A stretch of DNA of 64,000 nt from Myxococcales bacterium (lineage in GTDB: Bacteria; Myxococcota_A; Polyangia; Polyangiales; Polyangiaceae). The notes under the pieces are model-generated. The model saw nothing but the letters and a program-made list of their open reading frames with translations, was not told the DNA's origin and searched no databases. Positions within the stretch are counted from its first letter, which is position 1. Each line of letters starts with the position of its first letter. The DNA lies in contig JADJCA010000031.1 of the NCBI GenBank assembly GCA_016703425.1, positions 62,001-126,000 of the forward strand, given 5' to 3'. The position numbers were made by a program, and so were the translations under genes. Shown here one piece after another: positions 52,681-64,000 of the stretch.

Positions 52681-53502
52681 GTGAAGGCCGGCCCTCCCCT
52701 CTCCGAGGCTTCGCTCCGTCGCCGTGGCCTTGTCCTCCTGCTGACGGCCATCGCGTGCACCGTGGCCGTCTGGCTCGGGCCGCCCATCCACCAGGACCTC
52801 GGCTACCACCAGTTCGCCGACACGCGAACGCTCTTGGCCGTGCCCAATGCGTTGAACGTGCTTTCGAACCTGCCCTTCGCCGTCGTCGGACTCTTGGGCC
52901 TCCGCAAGGTGTGGGTCGCCCAAGCTCCCTCGCCGCTCGCGGAGCGCGGCCAACGCTCGTGGTTCCTGGTGCTCTTCGGCGGCATCTTCCTCACGGCCTT
53001 CGGCTCGGCCTACTACCACTACGCGCCTGACAGCCGCTCCCTCTTCTGGGACCGACTGCCCATGACGCTCGGGTTCATGTCGCTCTTCGCGCTTGTCCTC
53101 AAGGAGCGCGTGAGCGTGCGCCTCGGCGCTGTGCTCGCCGGTCCGCTCGTCTTGCTCGGCCTCGCGAGCGTGAGCTACTGGCGCTGGGGCGACGCGTCGG
53201 GCCACGGCGATCTCCGCCTTTACGTGCTCGTGCAGTTCTACCCGCTCCTGTCGCTGCCGCTCATCTTGTGGCTCTTCCCACCGCGATACGCGGGCACGCG
53301 TGAGCTTGTCGTCACGATCGGCTGGTATGCCTTGGCCAAGGCCCTCGAGGTCGCCGACGCGCGCATCTTCGCGCTCACGTCGACCCTTGTGAGCGGCCAT
53401 TCGCTGAAGCACCTGGCAGCGGCGACGGCCACCTGGTTCCTCGTCCGGATGGCCGACGCAAGGCAGCGAGGCGACCATCACGGATCGCGACCCAAGGCGT
53501 GA
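52681..53502 (+). CDS. Ceramidase/CREST superfamily membrane hydrolase
   Basis: The 273-residue protein has about seven membrane segments. It carries CREST features: a Ser/His pair in GSAYYHYAP, an Asp in FWDRLPMTLGFMSL, and two His in SGHSLKHLAAATATWF. These four residue types coordinate zinc in alkaline ceramidases and PAQR proteins. In bacteria such proteins may hydrolyse lipid amides. The start is a GTG. It diverges from the FHA kinase gene by 139 bp. Confidence 0.82.
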   Translation: MKAGPPLSEASLRRRGLVLLLTAIACTVAVWLGPPIHQDLGYHQFADTRTLLAVPNALNVLSNLPFAVVGLLGLRKVWVAQAPSPLAERGQRSWFLVLFGGIFLTAFGSAYYHYAPDSRSLFWDRLPMTLGFMSLFALVLKERVSVRLGAVLAGPLVLLGLASVSYWRWGDASGHGDLRLYVLVQFYPLLSLPLILWLFPPRYAGTRELVVTIGWYALAKALEVADARIFALTSTLVSGHSLKHLAAATATWFLVRMADARQRGDHHGSRPKA

Positions 53503-53517
53503 CGCGAACGCAGACGA

Positions 53518-54534
53518 CTACGGACGAACCTTGGTCACGTAGAAGTGCTCGCGCGTCGCGACGTAGACGTAGTTGCCGGACACGGTGAGGTCGTCGACCC
53601 AACTGCCGACGTCTTCCTCGCGCAGGGTGCGACCCGACTCCTTGTCGACAACGACGAGGCGACCGTTGTGATCGGCGACGAAGGCCTTGCCGTCGGCGAT
53701 GCGAACGCGAATCGGGTGCCCGAGGCCGCCGCCGACCTTGGTCTTGCGGCCCGTCGCCAGGTCGACGCGCTCGAGGTAACCGTCGTTCGAGCCCTTGGGG
53801 ACGACGACGTAGGCGCTGCCTCCGTCGATGGCGCGGCATTTGACGATGGGCGAAAGCTCGGTGCCACCTTCGAAGAGCGAGCCATCTTGATTGAGCGTCG
53901 TCTCCCTCGCGGCCGGCACAGGGATCTTCACGAGCTTGCTCGCGCGCGGGTGGCAGAGCGCGAAGTGAACGACGTCGTCTTGGACCACAAAGGCCGCGTT
54001 CGGGCGATCGACGAATGCGCTGCGACCCTCGAGGATGGTGCGGTCGAGCTCGATGCGAATCTTCTTGGTGATCTTCTTGGCCGACGGATCGAACCAGCTA
54101 AGGACGAAGGCGAACTGGGCCCCCTGATTCGCGGGCGGACGTCCGAACAGGATGTCGACGGGGTTGCCGTCGAGGTTGTTGTCGTAGCCCAGCAAGACGA
54201 GCTGCTCGCCGTCGGCTTGGATGCCGTCGGCGCCGCGCAGGTGGAGGGCCGAGCGCGGTCCCCACTCATCGGCGACGCGCATGCGCACGGGGTCGACGCT
54301 CAGGAAGTGACCGAAGTCGTTGTTGAGCGCCACGAACATTCGACCGCCGAGCACGCCCAGCGAGGAGGCGAGGCGGCCGTCGGGGAGCGCGACAGCGGAG
54401 GTGCCCAACTTGGGGGTCGCCTCGCCCACCGCAGACGCCTCGTCGCCGCTCGGCTCCGCGTCACCGGGAGCGGCGCAAGCTGTCATCGAGAGGCTCGCCA
54501 GGGCGAAAACGGAGAGGACGCGGAGGTGATGCAT
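53518..54534 (-). CDS. Putative lipoprotein with beta-propeller repeats
   Basis: The ATG at 54534 gives a lipoprotein signal (HHLRVLSVFALASLSMTACA). The remainder carries blade-like repeats: GRLASSLGVLGGRMFVAL, DGEQLVLLGYDNN, GGSAYVVVPKGSNDGYLERV, DGKAFVADHNGRLVVVDKES and DLTVSGNYVYVATREHFYV. This is consistent with a PQQ/NHL-like propeller. The substrate and partner are unknown. It converges on the ceramidase-like gene. Confidence 0.78.
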   Translation of the reverse strand: MHHLRVLSVFALASLSMTACAAPGDAEPSGDEASAVGEATPKLGTSAVALPDGRLASSLGVLGGRMFVALNNDFGHFLSVDPVRMRVADEWGPRSALHLRGADGIQADGEQLVLLGYDNNLDGNPVDILFGRPPANQGAQFAFVLSWFDPSAKKITKKIRIELDRTILEGRSAFVDRPNAAFVVQDDVVHFALCHPRASKLVKIPVPAARETTLNQDGSLFEGGTELSPIVKCRAIDGGSAYVVVPKGSNDGYLERVDLATGRKTKVGGGLGHPIRVRIADGKAFVADHNGRLVVVDKESGRTLREEDVGSWVDDLTVSGNYVYVATREHFYVTKVRP

Positions 54535-54728
54535 GGCCTCCGTGTAGGCATAGGGCATACCCGCCGCGGCGCGCGGCGTTGACCGCTGTTTTTGTGCCTC
54601 GCGGCGCTAAGCTGCGTCGGCGCTGCGACGCGCGTCGACGACAAGTGGATCGCCCGTGGCCGGGTCATTCCTGCGTAACCAGAAGAATCACACGGGGATG
54701 GACCGCTTTCGGGCCGCGCTCAAGCCCG

Positions 54729-55943
54729 CTACGAACGCCTCATCGCCTTGCGCTCACGGTCGGTCACGGAGCGCCAGAGCCACTCGACAGGGCCGAGGCG
54801 AAAGCGCGTCAACCACGCCGCCGCGAAGGCCGCCTGCACCGCGAAGATCCCGAGGGCAATGCATGCACCTTGCACGTGACTGACACGACCGAAGAGTCCC
54901 CCGCCGTAGCCGTAGAAGATGAGGCCAAGCAGGACCGACTGAACGAGGTAGCTCGTGAGCGTCATGCGCCCGATGGGCGCGAGGGCACCGAGCGCCTTTC
55001 CAACGCGGCTCCGATCCGCCAACCAGAGCACCGCCGCGCCGAGGCCGGCCGCGAGGCCGAGCTCGCCGCACTCCGTCAGCGCTGCGAGCGTCACGCCTGA
55101 CGCGTGCGACCGCGCCGCGGCCCACGCCGCGCCGGCCCCCAGCAAAAGAGCGACGAGGGCGAACGTGGGCAGGCGAGCGTCGACGCGAGGCGCCTTGAAG
55201 AGGCCGTAGCGCCAGGCGCTCGCGCCGAGGAGGAACAACCCGAGCGTGCGGGGCACGCTCCACGAGAGGGCCGCGAGCGCTGGGCGCGCCGTCTCAAGGC
55301 GAAAGCGGAGGATGCTCGCGTAGTCGCCAGCGCCGTAGATGCGATGCGCCGCGTCGACGTGGGCGGCCATCGCCTCCGGCGTGTCGAAGGGCCTCGGGTA
55401 GGGAATCGGCAAGGCCTGGACGCCGAAGAGCGCGAGCGCGACCAGCACCACGCTCCACGCTGGCAAGCCGCCCCATCGGGACAGGCGGAGAAGGATCGCT
55501 GCGAACCCTGCGACGACGGCGTAGAGCGCCAGGACGTCGCCGGACCAGAGGAGGACGAAGTGCACGACGCCGATGAGGAAGAGAAACGCGAGGCGACGCG
55601 CCAGAGCGAGCGAGCCGCGGTCCTCCTGCGCCGCGAGACCGAAGCCAAAGAGGAAGGAGAAGACGAGCAGCGGCTTGGTGTGGCAGACGAGGACAAGCGC
55701 CTCCGCGGCCCAGGCCTCGGGGCCCGTCGCGGGGGCCATCGACGGGAGAAACCGCTCGAAGGGCGACGCGCGAAACTCTGTGTCGACGTTCGCGAGGAGC
55801 ACTCCCAGCAGCGCGACGCCGCGCAGCGCGTCGAGCGCCGCATGGCGCTCGCGTTCCGTCTCGGGGCGGCTCACGGTGAAGCAGACTCGCACGTTCGAGG
55901 CTGCTGCGGGCGTCTCGGTCGTGCCAGTGTGAGCCACGAGCAA
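54729..55943 (-). CDS. DUF418/YeiB family membrane protein
   Basis: The 404-residue protein has about ten membrane segments. Family motifs are ALDALRGVALLGVLLANV near the start, FSFLFGFGLA, GRMTLTSYLVQS and FGPVEWLWRSVT-like text (LGPVEWLWRSVTDRERKAMR) at the end. The YeiB/DUF418 family is common in bacteria and its function is unknown. The start is a weak TTG (alternatives GTG at 55937 or 55874), so the exact N-terminus is uncertain. Confidence 0.85.
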   Translation of the reverse strand: MLVAHTGTTETPAAASNVRVCFTVSRPETERERHAALDALRGVALLGVLLANVDTEFRASPFERFLPSMAPATGPEAWAAEALVLVCHTKPLLVFSFLFGFGLAAQEDRGSLALARRLAFLFLIGVVHFVLLWSGDVLALYAVVAGFAAILLRLSRWGGLPAWSVVLVALALFGVQALPIPYPRPFDTPEAMAAHVDAAHRIYGAGDYASILRFRLETARPALAALSWSVPRTLGLFLLGASAWRYGLFKAPRVDARLPTFALVALLLGAGAAWAAARSHASGVTLAALTECGELGLAAGLGAAVLWLADRSRVGKALGALAPIGRMTLTSYLVQSVLLGLIFYGYGGGLFGRVSHVQGACIALGIFAVQAAFAAAWLTRFRLGPVEWLWRSVTDRERKAMRRS

Positions 55944-56007
55944 GCGTGGAAATTCAACGCGCTATCAACCCTACGTGGGGGGCCTTGAACTTGCTACAAG
56001 GGCGATC

Positions 56008-56967
56008 ATGAAGGGTTCTTTCCTGACCGCCCTCGCCGCGCTCGCGCTTTTCACCACGGGAGGCGCGCGCTCCGCGTGGGCGGCCATCGCGGCGCCTTGC
56101 GCGCCCGCGACCATGGCCCCGGCCGCGCCGACGCTCCCGGCGAACCTCCCGGGTTTCGGGTACACGGCGCTCAAGGCGACCAGCGCACAAGTTCACCTCT
56201 ACACAGCCGCCAAGACCGAGGTCCCGCTGACGGTGGGCCCCGTCGAGGGTGGCTACCTGAAGGTTGTGCCGACGAGCCCGCTCACCGTGGGCGCGAGCTA
56301 CGAGCTTCAATTCGAATCGTTCTGCGGATACGGGCCCTACCCGGCCCAGGGTCCCATCACGTTCACGGTGGCGCCGGCTGCGCCGCTCCCCACGGAGCTC
56401 GGCGCCGTCTCGAGCGCGCCGACGTCGACGGCGAAAGACCTGGGCACGACCCAATTCACGATCGCTGCAAGTTACACGCTTCATGCGAGCATGAAGCCCT
56501 GGGTCGCGGCTTACCGCTTCGGCGTCGCCTTCGACGACCGCCCCATCGAGACGAAGGTCACGCTCTCCGCGAACGGAGACGTCGCCCAGGTGACCGCGAA
56601 GGGCTGGTGCGACGAGGCCTCCGCCGCCAAACCCAAGCACAGCGTGGTCCTCCGCGCGCGACTGCCCTTCACGACGACCCTCGAGACGGCACCCTCGGTT
56701 GTGGAGTTCGCCTGCCCTGCGCCGAAGTTCACGACGCCCCCCCAAACGACCCCCGTAATCCCCGCGCCATCGACGACGGCGAGCGGTGCGCCATCGGCGC
56801 CGACGACGACCACCACCACGACGGACGGCGGATGCTCGCTCGCAGCGACTAGGGCGGTGGCGCCGCCGTTCGCTGCGCTCGCGCCCCTCGCCCTCGCGCT
56901 GGGGCTCGCGCTTCGGCGCCGCAGAACCGCCGTCGCCGCCGTCATCGCCAACAAGGGAGACTCGTGA
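56008..56967 (+). CDS. Secreted protein with MYXO-CTERM-like sorting tail
   Basis: The 319-residue product has a Sec signal peptide (LTALAALALFTTGGARSAWA), a two-module Ig-like region rich in Ala, Thr and Pro (LTVGASYELQFESFCGYGP; FTIAASYTLHASMKPWVAAY), a Thr/Pro/Ser linker, and a C-terminal signal: GGCS, then a hydrophobic stretch (APLALALGLALRRRR). The Cys in GGCS fits MYXO-CTERM sorting, where the tail is removed and the protein is anchored at the surface. A downstream lipoprotein gene overlaps its stop (GTGATCATG, 56964). Confidence 0.85.
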   Translation: MKGSFLTALAALALFTTGGARSAWAAIAAPCAPATMAPAAPTLPANLPGFGYTALKATSAQVHLYTAAKTEVPLTVGPVEGGYLKVVPTSPLTVGASYELQFESFCGYGPYPAQGPITFTVAPAAPLPTELGAVSSAPTSTAKDLGTTQFTIAASYTLHASMKPWVAAYRFGVAFDDRPIETKVTLSANGDVAQVTAKGWCDEASAAKPKHSVVLRARLPFTTTLETAPSVVEFACPAPKFTTPPQTTPVIPAPSTTASGAPSAPTTTTTTTDGGCSLAATRAVAPPFAALAPLALALGLALRRRRTAVAAVIANKGDS

Positions 56968-58439
56968 TCATGAGCCGCACCGAACTTCGTCTCAACAAGG
57001 CCTTCGCTGACGTCCTCGCCACGCTCCTTGCCACGGCCGCTGTCACGGCCTGCGGTGGCTCGACCGAGAGCACGACCACCACGACCGGCGGCGGCGGCGG
57101 GGGTGGCGGAGTTCAGCCGACCTACGCGACGGCGTGCGCCAAGACGAACAGGTCGTTCCTTCAGGGCCTCAACGTGACGCCCCCCATCGACGGCGCTGTG
57201 ATGCGGAGCGAGCAAGCGTTTCCTCTCTCAGGCAGCCCCGAGTTCTCCGGCGGCGTGGTGGGCGGCGGAGAGCCGGAGGACGGCGACGCTTGGCAAGGTT
57301 CCGATGGCGAGCGCGTCGGTGCACTGTGCAGCACGGCGACCAACGCGGCGGCCTGCCTCTCCAAGGTGCAGGGCTTCCGTGTGCTGCCCCCGACGAGGGA
57401 GGCCTGCAAGGCGCAACACCCCGCGACCTCGTACGCCAACGTCGATTGCTCGGTGAACTACATTCTCTACACGCGCGGCGACGAGATCGGCGTCGCGCGC
57501 AACGTGGCCGAGATGAAAGCTTTGGCGGGCACCTTCGACACGCTCGAAGAAGCGCTCTGGGTCACCGCAAACAAGGGCCTCGAACGGTCCTGCGGGTCGA
57601 CGCAGATCAAAGACTCGCAATACCGAACGACCGCCGACGGTGGCTGGGACTTCGTCCTCATCGATCGCCAGAACTGCGGCCCCACAACCTTTGAGGTCAC
57701 GGTGCACGTCGATGCGGCGGGAAACCTGACCGAGGTGTCGCGCAAAGACCTCAAGGTCCCGGCCAACTGCGCCGTCGCGGGACGTCGTCCCGAAGGGCTC
57801 GCCGCCTACGAGGCGGCCACAGCCGGGAGCGACAGCGTCGGCGTTCACTTCGAGTCGATGGCAAACCTCGAGGCGGCGAGCGTCGTCGCGTTCCGCAGGC
57901 TCGCGCGTCAACTGGCGCACCACGGTGCGCCGCGCGAGCTCTTGGCCCGCGTTCGCAAGGCGATTCGCGACGAGATCCGCCACGCGCGCACGACGCGCCA
58001 CCTCGCGAAGCGTCACGGCGTCACGCCGCGACCGCCCGAGGTCGCGCCGATGACGACGAAGCTGCCTTCGCTCTTCGAGATCGCCCGAGACAACGCCGAG
58101 GAGGGCTGCGTTCGAGAGACCTACGGCGCGCTGGTCGCGCATCTTCAGGCGAGCCGGGCGGAAGACGGCGAAGTGCGGGCCGCCATGTCGGTCATCGCCG
58201 AGGAAGAAACAGAGCACGCCGCACTGTCTTGGGATCTCGCCGCGTGGCTCGAAGCGCAGCTCACGGACGCCGAACGCCGCGCGCTTCAAGCGGTCCGTGA
58301 GCACGCCATCGTCAACCTCGCGCGTGACCTGTCGGCGCCGGTGGAAGCGCGGCTCGCGAGCGCCGCCGGTGTCCCCGATTCCGCGGATGCGCTTCGACTC
58401 CTCCGTGGAATCGCCCCCATGATGCGCGAAGCGGCCTAG
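56964..58439 (+). CDS. Ferritin-like domain lipoprotein
   Basis: The signal peptide (VLATLLATAAVTACGG) has a lipobox, then a Gly/Thr linker. A Cys-containing module follows at about residues 50-270. The C-terminal 200 residues form a four-helix bundle with the di-iron ligands of a ferritin-like protein: FESMANLEAASVVAF, DEIRHARTTRH, EEGCVRETYG and IAEEETEHAAL. It probably binds iron, perhaps for oxidation or hydroxylation. It starts at a GTG (or ATG at 56970) that overlaps the previous stop, so it is translationally coupled to the MYXO-CTERM protein. Confidence 0.87.
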   Translation: MIMSRTELRLNKAFADVLATLLATAAVTACGGSTESTTTTTGGGGGGGGVQPTYATACAKTNRSFLQGLNVTPPIDGAVMRSEQAFPLSGSPEFSGGVVGGGEPEDGDAWQGSDGERVGALCSTATNAAACLSKVQGFRVLPPTREACKAQHPATSYANVDCSVNYILYTRGDEIGVARNVAEMKALAGTFDTLEEALWVTANKGLERSCGSTQIKDSQYRTTADGGWDFVLIDRQNCGPTTFEVTVHVDAAGNLTEVSRKDLKVPANCAVAGRRPEGLAAYEAATAGSDSVGVHFESMANLEAASVVAFRRLARQLAHHGAPRELLARVRKAIRDEIRHARTTRHLAKRHGVTPRPPEVAPMTTKLPSLFEIARDNAEEGCVRETYGALVAHLQASRAEDGEVRAAMSVIAEEETEHAALSWDLAAWLEAQLTDAERRALQAVREHAIVNLARDLSAPVEARLASAAGVPDSADALRLLRGIAPMMREAA

Positions 58440-58502
58440 ACCCCGCTGCGCGGCGAAGAGCGAATCCTTCCCTTCGCGAACGCCATAACGATATGAGGGG
58501 CC

Positions 58503-59807
58503 ATGCGTTCGACGCTGCCCCAGCCGCTGGCCTTGCTGCTCGCTCTCACCGGATTGCCTGGATGCCCAAAGGGCAACCCCGCTGAAAGCGACGCGGCAGC
58601 GGCCAAGCCGAGCAGCTCAACCCAAGCCCAGACGGCGCCGAGCACATCGGCGGCGCCTCTTCCGTCGAGTGCGAAGTCACGCGCGTGCCGAGTCGGCGCG
58701 CCGCAGCTCGTGACCGAAGGGCGCGGCGGCATCACGCACGCGATCGCGGCCAACGGCGACGCTGTGCTCGTCACGTGGGGCGAGAAGCGAAAGCCCGGGC
58801 CAAACGGCGGCTCGTTCCCCGAAGACGCCACGCAGCGCTTCGAGATGGCGCGCCTCTTCGACGCCAAGACGCTGGCGCCGCGGGGCGCCGCGACGGTGCT
58901 CGGTTCGCAGGACGCCGTCGACGCGTTCAGCAACGGTGCGGCGCCGTTCGCCGCGGCCGACAGCTCGCTCCGCACAGCCACCTGCGCGTGGGTCGCCTTC
59001 GCCGGCAAGTTGTCGTGCACGTTCGCGGACGTCGCCAAGGCGACGGCGCGTGCGAAGCGCGTCAACGAGTCGGTCCCTGGACCGGGACCCGATGGGGAAC
59101 GGATCGCCGCCGTCGACATGGGCGACCACGCCCTCGCGCTTTTGCCTCAGTGCGGCGATCTGCGCCTCGTGTCTTCGACGGCCACCGAGATGCCGCCGCT
59201 CTTCGCGGACCCGGCGGGCGGCCTCGACGGCTGCGAACCCAAGGGAAAAGCAGACGTGCCAGCGCTGGCGCGCGGCGGCGATGCGGCCTTCGCCGTCGCA
59301 CGGCGCGGCGGCGGACTCGTCGGCCGAAAGATCGTTCGCGCCGCCCCGCAAGGTCCCGTCGTGCAGCTCAGCGCGCGTGGCCTCGATGTCGGCGCGCCGG
59401 CCGTGGTGTCGAGCGCCGGTCGCGCATCCGTGTATTATGCATCTAGTTCGGGAAAGGCGCCTTTCGCGCTCACCGTGACCCACTGGGCCGACAGCGGGGC
59501 CCTGACGCGGGCGACCCTCGCGACCGGTTCGACACCCGCGGTCGCGCCGGCCGTCGCCGCCACCATCGACGCCACCTGCGTCCTTCTCTCGTGGACCGAA
59601 GGGTCCGGCAAGGAGACGCGGGTGCGGGCCGGCCTCGTTTGCAACGACGCGTTGGTACCGAGCACCGCGATCGACGTGTCGCCGAAGGACGTCGAAGCGG
59701 GCGACAGCGAGCTGGCGACCTTTGGCGGAAGAGCCTTCGTCGTTTGGCAAGAGCTCCCGAAGGGACGACCGACCGAGCTCAAGCTCGCCGCGCTGAGCTG
59801 CGACTGA
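58503..59807 (+). CDS. Putative lipoprotein with beta-propeller-like repeats
   Basis: The signal peptide (PLALLLALTGLPGCPKG) is followed by a Ser/Ala/Gln-rich linker. The body shows repeats of the form GDAVLVTWGEKR, DHALALLPQCGDLRLV, DAAFAVARRGGGLV and GRASVYYASSSG, with a late WTEGSGKETRVRAG and FGGRAFVVWQELP. This looks like another beta-propeller lipoprotein similar in style to those at 9803 and 53518. The function is unknown. Confidence 0.77.
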   Translation: MRSTLPQPLALLLALTGLPGCPKGNPAESDAAAAKPSSSTQAQTAPSTSAAPLPSSAKSRACRVGAPQLVTEGRGGITHAIAANGDAVLVTWGEKRKPGPNGGSFPEDATQRFEMARLFDAKTLAPRGAATVLGSQDAVDAFSNGAAPFAAADSSLRTATCAWVAFAGKLSCTFADVAKATARAKRVNESVPGPGPDGERIAAVDMGDHALALLPQCGDLRLVSSTATEMPPLFADPAGGLDGCEPKGKADVPALARGGDAAFAVARRGGGLVGRKIVRAAPQGPVVQLSARGLDVGAPAVVSSAGRASVYYASSSGKAPFALTVTHWADSGALTRATLATGSTPAVAPAVAATIDATCVLLSWTEGSGKETRVRAGLVCNDALVPSTAIDVSPKDVEAGDSELATFGGRAFVVWQELPKGRPTELKLAALSCD

Positions 59808-59902
59808 CATCGCCTCCGGTAGGCCGGTAGGCGCGCTCAGCTCACGAGGCCGTAAAGCGCTGAGAGCGCCGCGTCGAGCTTGTCGACCTCGGTGCCGCCG
59901 AC

Positions 59903-62563
<2,661 letters not shown>

Positions 62564-62870
62564 GAAAGACACCTCGGGCGCGACCTCGTGGCCGACGCCA
62601 ACCAGGGGCTCTTTATAGCCCGCTTTTTGCTGCACCTCACGGGGCACTTCCGCGTTTTTTGCCGGCGCCGCACCCTTCGGGCTGCGACCCGCCTTGGCGC
62701 GTAGGCGCCTCGCGATACGCGACACGAGGCGGCGCGCGAGGTCCAAGAGCGCGCGCCTTCGCCTTCCCATGACGGACAACGACTACAAGGCGCGGCGCCC
62801 GGCGGCAACGCGAGAGGCGCCTTGAGGCCCGGCCGGCGGCGGCGTAAGCCAGGCCCGTGAGCGACCCCTC

Positions 62871-63272
62871 GTGAGCGCGACCCCCGCAAGCGACCGCCTG
62901 CCCGTCGGCGTGCTCCTCGTGCACGTGCTCGCGGCGCTCTTTTGGGCCTTCATCGGCCTCGTCGGCGGAGAGATGTCGCTCGTCATCACGGGCGTTTTCG
63001 GCTTCGGCGCCCTCCTCGTCTTTGCGGGCCTCGTGCTCTTCGCGCGGGGCCATGGTCGCGCACGGCAGGTCCTCGTGCTCGGCGACGCGGTGCCCCTCGT
63101 CGCGGGCGCGCTCGTGGCCGCGTACCTCGTGGTCGACGCGCTCCGGCATGGGACCTTCGGGGGCCTCTTCGCCGACAGCGGGGCGGCCCTCGCCCTCTAC
63201 GGCCCGGCGGCCGTTGTGCCGCTCTTGCTCGCGCTCTCGCTCAAGCGAGCGCCTCGCGGAGGGGCACGGTAA
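62871..63272 (+). CDS. Small integral membrane protein, unknown family
   Basis: The 133-residue product has about four hydrophobic segments (LLVHVLAALFWAFIGLVGG; LVITGVFGFGALLVFAGLVLFA; VLVLGDAVPLVAGALVAAYLV; LYGPAAVVPLLLALSL) and a GTG start. I recognise no family. Its 3' end overlaps the convergent radical SAM gene by 32 bp. Confidence 0.68.
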   Translation: MSATPASDRLPVGVLLVHVLAALFWAFIGLVGGEMSLVITGVFGFGALLVFAGLVLFARGHGRARQVLVLGDAVPLVAGALVAAYLVVDALRHGTFGGLFADSGAALALYGPAAVVPLLLALSLKRAPRGGAR

Positions 63273-64000
63273 AGGGGTCCGTCTGGCGGAGGAGCGCGTT
63301 GTATTCGCAGAACGAGCGGAGGTTGCCCTTCGTATCGAGCATGTGGTGGCAGCAGCTCTCGACGCGGTCTTGATCGTAGTTGTGGCGATCCATGAACGGC
63401 TTGATGGCGATGGTGAACACATCGGTCGAGCGGACGAGCTTCTCACCGATAGCCACAGCGGCACGCTGCACGATGTTGGGCGCTGAGTCGCGAAGCGCGC
63501 CCCGCAGCTCGTCGGTGGAGAGGAGCGTGCGGTATGCCACCGTATCCATGGCGCGCGCCAGGTCGACGTGGCGCGCGATGTTGGCGACGAGGCCGAAGCG
63601 GCGCGCGAACAGCGTGATGAAGCCGCACGCAGGGTGACTGCAGGGAATGGGAACGAAGTCGGTCTCCTTCGTGCGCGCGGCGCCGCTCTTCGCGATGGCC
63701 TTGACGATGTCTGAGAGGGTGAGCCGGTCCATCGGGCTCGCGTCGAGTTCGTAGCGCCCCGAGTACGCCGCCGGCTGCATCGCCACGACCTTCACGTGCT
63801 CGTGCTTGAGGGCCAAGGCGACGACGTCACCGACCTCGTCAAGGTTGACGCCGCGGGCCAACGTCATGGTGAGCTGCGTGTGGATCCCCAACTCGCCGAG
63901 GCGCGCCAGCACAAGGAGGCGCGCGCGACCGGGCGTCGCCCCACGCAGCGACGCGTCGGCGGCGTCCGATAGCGCGTCGAACTGCAGGAGGACCATGAGC
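63241..64000 (-). CDS. Radical SAM protein, truncated by window edge
   Basis: Only the C-terminal 252 residues lie in the window. They read like the radical SAM family that includes tetraether lipid synthase and MJ0619-type methyltransferases: VLLQFDALSDAADASLRG, GIHTQLTMTLARGVNLDEVG, AMQPAAYSGRYELDASPMDR, a second cysteine site PIPCSHPACGF, and a C-terminal CCHHMLDTKGNLRSFCEYN. The CxxxCxxC cluster motif must lie outside the right edge. The precise substrate cannot be assigned. Confidence 0.8.
   Translation of the reverse strand, partial: LMVLLQFDALSDAADASLRGATPGRARLLVLARLGELGIHTQLTMTLARGVNLDEVGDVVALALKHEHVKVVAMQPAAYSGRYELDASPMDRLTLSDIVKAIAKSGAARTKETDFVPIPCSHPACGFITLFARRFGLVANIARHVDLARAMDTVAYRTLLSTDELRGALRDSAPNIVQRAAVAIGEKLVRSTDVFTIAIKPFMDRHNYDQDRVESCCHHMLDTKGNLRSFCEYNALLRQTDPFTVPLREALA

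Overview
This 64 kb, very GC-rich window looks like a chromosome segment of a myxobacterium (Myxococcota, probably Polyangia-like). This is inferred from Hanks-type Ser/Thr kinases (one fused to FHA), many predicted lipoproteins with Asp/Ala- or Cys-rich mature parts, an RCC1-repeat lipoprotein, a protein with a MYXO-CTERM-like tail, and a CpaF-like FHA protein. No rRNA, tRNA, CRISPR array, transposase or phage gene was seen.

Layout. 1-5242: truncated kinase, glnE, CPBP protease (all minus strand). 5243-9800: a HARE-HTH/Mrr-like gene bracketed by inverted palindromic repeats and GGTCGN hexamer arrays, a broken Cys-rich lipoprotein and a CoiA-like nuclease. 9800-22165: an accessory block of putative lipoproteins (RCC1, Dickkopf-like Cys-rich, InlB-like/duplicated-domain, paralogous pair), with a 280-bp poly-C tract. 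22166-27549: a marR-BKACE-crotonase-acyl-CoA carboxylase operon with coupled ATGA overlaps and a neighbouring unknown gene. 27739-34948: housekeeping block yceD-rpmF-fabD-fabG-acpP-fabF, then rpiB-nrdR-ribD and def. 34990-39882: a three-gene minus-strand cassette with a 68-residue peptide carrying a double-glycine leader, a giant double Mur-ligase fusion and a CapA-like metallophosphatase. 40315-48881: FHA/CpaF-like pseudo-ATPase, GT-C-like membrane protein, MopE-like lipoprotein, cyclophilin, DUF192 and SnoaL-like proteins. 48908-64000: purF, FHA kinase, ceramidase-like protein, DUF418 protein, a MYXO-CTERM protein coupled to a ferritin-like lipoprotein, alaS, and a truncated radical SAM gene.

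Two themes stand out. First, the peptide/Mur-ligase/CapA cassette resembles a poly-gamma-glutamate (CapB/CapA) machine re-purposed beside a RiPP- or bacteriocin-like precursor. It is the best candidate for an undescribed system. Second, at least nine reading-frame lesions occur, including in rpiB and near the end of alaS. Several are repaired by a single base, and the poly-C tract is also suspicious, so sequence or assembly error is likely for many of them. Gene products affected are described as the repaired proteins.
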